Shown here piece by piece: positions 59,401 through 62,376 of a DNA stretch of 62,376 bases. The stretch's first letter is position 1; every line of letters starts with the position of its first letter. A program made the translations under genes and the position numbers. The notes beneath the pieces were generated by a model, which did no database searches, was not told the DNA's origin, and saw only the letters and a list, made by a program, of their open reading frames with translations. The stretch comes from an uncultured Bacteroidales bacterium (GTDB taxonomy: Bacteria > Bacteroidota > Bacteroidia > Bacteroidales > UBA932): NCBI GenBank assembly GCA_905233345.1, contig CAJODQ010000010.1, positions 1-62,376 of the forward strand, written 5' to 3'.

Positions 59401-59551
59401 GCTATTGTGCTTTAGCGCTCTGGGTGTTGCTCCAGAACCGTCTCGCTCCGCTCGACCCCTCCCATGCTGCGCATGGGCCCCTCCCTCTTACAGTGCCGAG
59501 GGTGGCATGGGTTCTGGAGCAAGCACCCACCCGCGCTTGGCGCACAATAGC
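59401..59551. repeat. Palindromic element 1 with about 40-base imperfect inverted repeats
   Basis: The left arm (59401-59439) begins GCTATTGTGC and ends TGCTCCAGAACC. It pairs with the right arm (59510-59551), which runs GGTTCTGGAGC to GCACAATAGC. The roughly 70-base centre contains CATGCTGCGCATG and GGGCCCCTCCC. No coding capacity. It resembles a MITE or REP/BIME-type unit. It begins 4 bases after the amidase stop. Confidence 0.8.
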
Positions 59552-59555
59552 TCAA

Positions 59556-59698
59556 GGCTTGTTTATTGCGCGGGTGTGATATTGCTTTGAGGACCCTAAG
59601 CACCCGCGCTTGATAGCGGGAGGGGCCCGCCGCGAAGCGGTGGGAGGGATGAGCGAAGCGAAGGTCCGAAAAGCAATTCACAGAGCGCAAAACAAGCC
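59556..59698. repeat. Palindromic element 2, related to element 1 in inverted orientation
   Basis: The left arm (about 59556-59595, GGCTTGTTT...TTGCGC...ATTGCTTT...GGACC) matches the reverse complement of the right arm (about 59662-59698) with small gaps. Its centre, reverse-complemented, aligns with the centre of element 1 through CGCT-x-CGCT, CCTCCCA and GGGCCCCTCCC. It ends 6 bases before the uvrB start. Confidence 0.78.
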
Positions 59699-59703
59699 GC
59701 AGA

Positions 59704-61533
59704 ATGGATATGAATTTTGAGTTGACAGCACCCTATCAGCCGACCGGAGACCAGCCGGAGGCCATCAAGCAGATCGTAGCGTCGATCCGCGAGGGGAATG
59801 CTGCGACCACACTCATGGGCGTCACCGGTTCCGGCAAGACCTTCACCATGGCCAACGTCATCGCGACGCTCAACCGCCCCACCCTCATCCTCAGCCACAA
59901 CAAGACCCTCGCCGCCCAACTTTACAGCGAATTCAAAGCCTTCTTCCCCAAGAACCTCGTCGAATACTTCGTTTCCTACTACGACTACTACCAGCCCGAA
60001 GCCTATCTCCCCACCACCGATACGTATATCGAGAAAGACCTGAGCATCAACGACGAGATCGAGAAACTCCGGCTCAGCACGTCCTCCGCCCTGCTCTCCG
60101 GCCGCCGCGACGTCGTCGTCGTATCGTCCGTATCCTGCCTTTACGGCATCGGCAACCCCGACGACTTCCACGAGACCACCGTCCACGTGGAGTGCGGCCA
60201 GAAACTCAGCCGCCAGAAATTCCTCTATAGCCTGGTCGACGCCCTCTACTCCCGCAACGAAGCCGAATTCAAACGCGGCACCTTCCGCGTCAAGGGCGAC
60301 AGCGTCGACATCTTCCTCGCCTACGGCGACTACGGCTGCCGCGTCGTCTTCTTCGGCGACGAAATCGAGACCATCGAGACCATCGACCCCGTCAGCGGCG
60401 CCACCCTCGAGTTCCTCAACGAGATCTCGATCTACCCCGCCAACAACTTCGTCACTACCAAGGAACGCACCCGCAGCGCCATCGCCACCATTCAGGACGA
60501 TATGATGGCCCAGTGCGCCTACTTCGAGGAGATCGGCAAACACCTGGAAGCCAAACGCCTCAAAACCCGCGTGGAGTACGACCTCGAGATGATCAAGGAG
60601 GTCGGCTACTGCCCCGGCATCGAGAACTACTCCCGCTACTTCGACGGACGCAGCGCCGGCATGCGGCCCTTCTGCCTGCTGGACTACTTCCCCGACGACT
60701 TCCTGACCTTCATCGACGAGAGCCACGTCACGATCCCCCAGATCCGGGCCATGTCGGGCGGCGACCGCAGCCGCAAGCAGACCCTCATCGAATATGGCTT
60801 CCGCCTCCCCGCCGCAGCCGACAACCGACCGCTGCGCTTCGACGAGTTCCAGGCTCTCGTGGGCCAGCGGCTCTACGTCAGCGCCACCCCGGGCGACTAC
60901 GAACTGGAAGAAACCGGCGGCGAAGTCGTGGAACAGGTGGTGCGTCCCACCGGCCTGCTCGACCCGCCCATTGAGGTGCGGCCCATCGAAGGCCAGATCG
61001 ACGACCTCCTGGAAGAGATCCAGATCCGGGCCGAGAAAGACGAACGCGTGCTGGTGACCACCCTGACCAAGCGCATGGCCGAGGAACTTGAGAAATACCT
61101 CACCCGCCTCGACATCCGCACCCGCTACATCCACTCCGACGTGGATACCCTGGAGCGCGTCGAGATCCTCGACGACTTCAAGGCCGGGCGCTTCGATGTG
61201 CTGGTGGGCGTCAACCTGCTGCGCGAAGGCCTCGACCTGCCCTCCGTGTCGCTCGTGGCCATCCTCGACGCCGACAAGGAAGGCTTCCTGCGCTCCGACC
61301 GGAGCCTCACCCAGACCGCGGGCCGCGCCGCCCGCAATGTCAACGGCCGCGTGATCATGTACGCCGACAAGATCACCGAATCGATGCAGGCCACCATCGA
61401 CGGCACCAACCGCCGCCGCGCCAAGCAGATGGCCTACAACCAGGAACACGGCATCACGCCGACCCAGGTGGGCGTCACCGCCCACAATGCCGTACAGGGC
61501 CGGAAGACCTACGCCGACGCTTGGCGTTGGTAG
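59704..61533 (+). CDS. uvrB: Excinuclease subunit UvrB, truncated at the C-terminus
   Basis: 609 residues of the DNA damage-recognition helicase. Walker A is [12 protein letters not shown] near residue 36, the damage-binding beta hairpin is [12 protein letters not shown] near residue 91, and the DEAD-like box is [13 protein letters not shown]. The helicase C-terminal half ends with [17 protein letters not shown]. Normal UvrB continues with a linker and a UVR domain that binds UvrC. Here the frame stops after HGITPTQ plus about 20 residues (KTYADAWRW), so that domain is missing. Start ATG at 59704, or 59710 ([13 protein letters not shown]), which matches most homologues. Its promoter must lie in or beyond the repeats. 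Confidence 0.9.
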   Translation: MDMNFELTAPYQPTGDQPEAIKQIVASIREGNAATTLMGVTGSGKTFTMANVIATLNRPTLILSHNKTLAAQLYSEFKAFFPKNLVEYFVSYYDYYQPEAYLPTTDTYIEKDLSINDEIEKLRLSTSSALLSGRRDVVVVSSVSCLYGIGNPDDFHETTVHVECGQKLSRQKFLYSLVDALYSRNEAEFKRGTFRVKGDSVDIFLAYGDYGCRVVFFGDEIETIETIDPVSGATLEFLNEISIYPANNFVTTKERTRSAIATIQDDMMAQCAYFEEIGKHLEAKRLKTRVEYDLEMIKEVGYCPGIENYSRYFDGRSAGMRPFCLLDYFPDDFLTFIDESHVTIPQIRAMSGGDRSRKQTLIEYGFRLPAAADNRPLRFDEFQALVGQRLYVSATPGDYELEETGGEVVEQVVRPTGLLDPPIEVRPIEGQIDDLLEEIQIRAEKDERVLVTTLTKRMAEELEKYLTRLDIRTRYIHSDVDTLERVEILDDFKAGRFDVLVGVNLLREGLDLPSVSLVAILDADKEGFLRSDRSLTQTAGRAARNVNGRVIMYADKITESMQATIDGTNRRRAKQMAYNQEHGITPTQVGVTAHNAVQGRKTYADAWRW

Positions 61534-61808
61534 CCACACGAATGGTGAGCACGCGCAGACAAGAAATAGAAAAGATGCAGATGATGCTGCAGTACACGAT
61601 TAGCGCTACTTGCCAAAGCGAACGGAACAAACTGAAGATGATAGAGCAGAAGATCAGTTTGTGTTCGCCCGAACAGATCTTCCGCAAAGGCTACTCGCTC
61701 ACATTGAGCAACGGCAAAGTGGTCAAACAGGCTGCCGAACTTCAGCCCGGTATGACTATCACCTCCGTCTTTTCCGATAGCGAAGTGCAATCCGTTGTGA
61801 AAGGATGA
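61521..61808 (+). pseudogene. xseA: 3' fragment of xseA (exodeoxyribonuclease VII large subunit)
   Basis: About 90 residues matching only the C-terminal end of XseA: the coiled-coil part RRQEIEKMQMMLQYTIS and then CSPEQIFRKGYSLTLSNGKVVKQ, the conserved RGYS-x-T segment. The N-terminal OB fold and catalytic domain are absent, because truncated uvrB sequence occupies that place. Base composition is clearly more AT-rich than uvrB. The left limit of true homology is somewhere near 61520-61550. The stop overlaps the next ATG by 4 bases. Confidence 0.78.
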
Positions 61809-62376
61809 CGGCCAAACAATGGATAGGACTGTGCGTGACACTTGCCGTGGTGGCAGGAGTTCATTTGTGCGTCTATCTGACGCGCAGCCGGTTGAGCCAA
61901 CCTGACGAAGAAGCATTCGTAATGCTTCCGGAGTATGAACGGGCATTCGAAATGTACGTTGACTCCGTAGAAGATGCCGAACGGAAGCAACGCTATTCTT
62001 CGCACCGCCATTCTTCCGTTGAAATCGTCATGCAGCCCTTCGATCCGAATACTGCCGACAGCAGTTTGCTTGTATCAGTAGGTCTGCGTCCGTGGGTGGC
62101 AAAGAACCTTATCCGCTATCGCGAGGCAGGGAAGATTTTCCGTAAGGCAGATGATCTGAAAAGCCTCTACGGCATGAATGACTCGCTCTTTGCATCCATC
62201 CAACCGTTTGTGCAAATTGATACTACCATTATCGACTCATTATCGGGTCATTATCGGTCCATTCACGGTCCTTCATCGGGAGTGATCACTTCTACCTCCG
62301 TTTCGCACCCTAAATGTGACACCATTATCGAACTCAACTCAGCCGATACTTCTTCCCTGCAGTTCATTCGTGGTAT
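61805..62376 (+). CDS. Helix-hairpin-helix (ComEA-like) membrane-anchored protein, cut by window end
   Basis: Frame open from the ATG at 61805 to the window edge, at least 190 residues. An N-terminal membrane helix (WIGLCVTLAVVAGVHLCVYL) is followed by a charged stretch. An HhH repeat, FDPNTADSSLLVSVGL...NLIRYREAGKIF near residues 85-125, comes next, and a second repeat starts at IELNSADTSSLQFI. Bacteroidetes genomes often carry such HhH proteins, probably DNA-binding. It overlaps xseA by ATGA, so the two are a natural pair from the same lower-GC source. Confidence 0.85.
   Translation, partial: MTAKQWIGLCVTLAVVAGVHLCVYLTRSRLSQPDEEAFVMLPEYERAFEMYVDSVEDAERKQRYSSHRHSSVEIVMQPFDPNTADSSLLVSVGLRPWVAKNLIRYREAGKIFRKADDLKSLYGMNDSLFASIQPFVQIDTTIIDSLSGHYRSIHGPSSGVITSTSVSHPKCDTIIELNSADTSSLQFIRG

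Noticed and set aside
59596-61539. 647-residue minus-strand open frame over uvrB
   Set aside because: Antisense shadow; Gly/Val/Asp-rich with no recognisable domain, while the plus strand encodes UvrB.
61533-61560. Simple frameshift in uvrB instead of truncation
   Set aside because: Neither other frame after 61533 encodes the UVR domain; one frame clearly encodes the XseA tail.

Overview
The window reads as chromosome of a fairly GC-rich member of the Bacteroidales. The supporting signs are: many promoters of the Bacteroidetes type (a TAnnTTTG -7 box, usually with no visible Shine-Dalgarno site), the rpmB-rpmG-DUF4295 ribosomal cluster, a BACON-domain lipoprotein, DUF1460, DUF1846, DUF4421, DUF4890-like and golvesin/'xanthan lyase'-type proteins, and a MurNAc salvage operon like that of Tannerella. 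No genus can be named from the sequence alone. No phage, transposase, CRISPR array or plasmid function was seen.

Layout. 1-10.2 kb (mostly minus): tatC (cut by the window edge), tatA, valS, a plus-strand fucose-isomerase-like gene, then maf, a KdsC-like phosphatase, a DUF3667-like membrane protein, a voltage-gated-type ion channel, trmO and umuDC. 10.2-17 kb (plus): two HAD phosphatases, an ABC-F ATPase carrying two in-frame copies of a palindromic repeat, a VanZ-like protein and a large secreted amidase/golvesin protein. 17-22.6 kb (minus): mqnA-corA-nhaC-C10 protease-BACON lipoprotein. 22.6-27.9 kb (minus): kinase-murQ-recR-sodium symporter, DUF1460 and rnpB. 27.9-31.4 kb (plus): DUF1846, glutaminyl cyclase, apt, pnuC. 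31.4-38.6 kb: a DUF4890-like protein, tRNA-Thr(CGU), DUF4295-rpmG-rpmB, and thrS-infC-rpmI-rplT-lepB, in which infC appears to start at AUA.

38.6-49.5 kb is the most distinctive part. A 2423-residue non-ribosomal peptide synthetase with the order C-A-T-C-A-T-R is transcribed divergently from an RsbU-like phosphatase and its STAS partner. It should make an N-capped dipeptide released reductively as an aldehyde (or its alcohol or cyclised product). A secreted thioredoxin-like protein follows it. 49.5-59.4 kb carries a frameshifted GH2 lipoprotein glycosidase, an M13 metallopeptidase, msrA, a TIGR04076 protein, a Tat-signal PIG-L deacetylase, a secreted alpha/beta hydrolase and a secreted amidase.

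The right end is anomalous. Two palindromic elements with long inverted repeats fill the gap before uvrB. uvrB lacks its C-terminal UVR domain and runs straight into the last part of an xseA gene and a helix-hairpin-helix protein, in DNA of visibly lower GC. That junction is either a recombination scar or a chimeric assembly.

Themes linking genes: cell-wall turnover and recycling (M23-LysM, amidase, DUF1460, golvesin amidase, kinase/MurQ/symporter), envelope export (Tat, signal peptidase I, several lipoproteins), and repair (UmuDC, RecR, UvrB).
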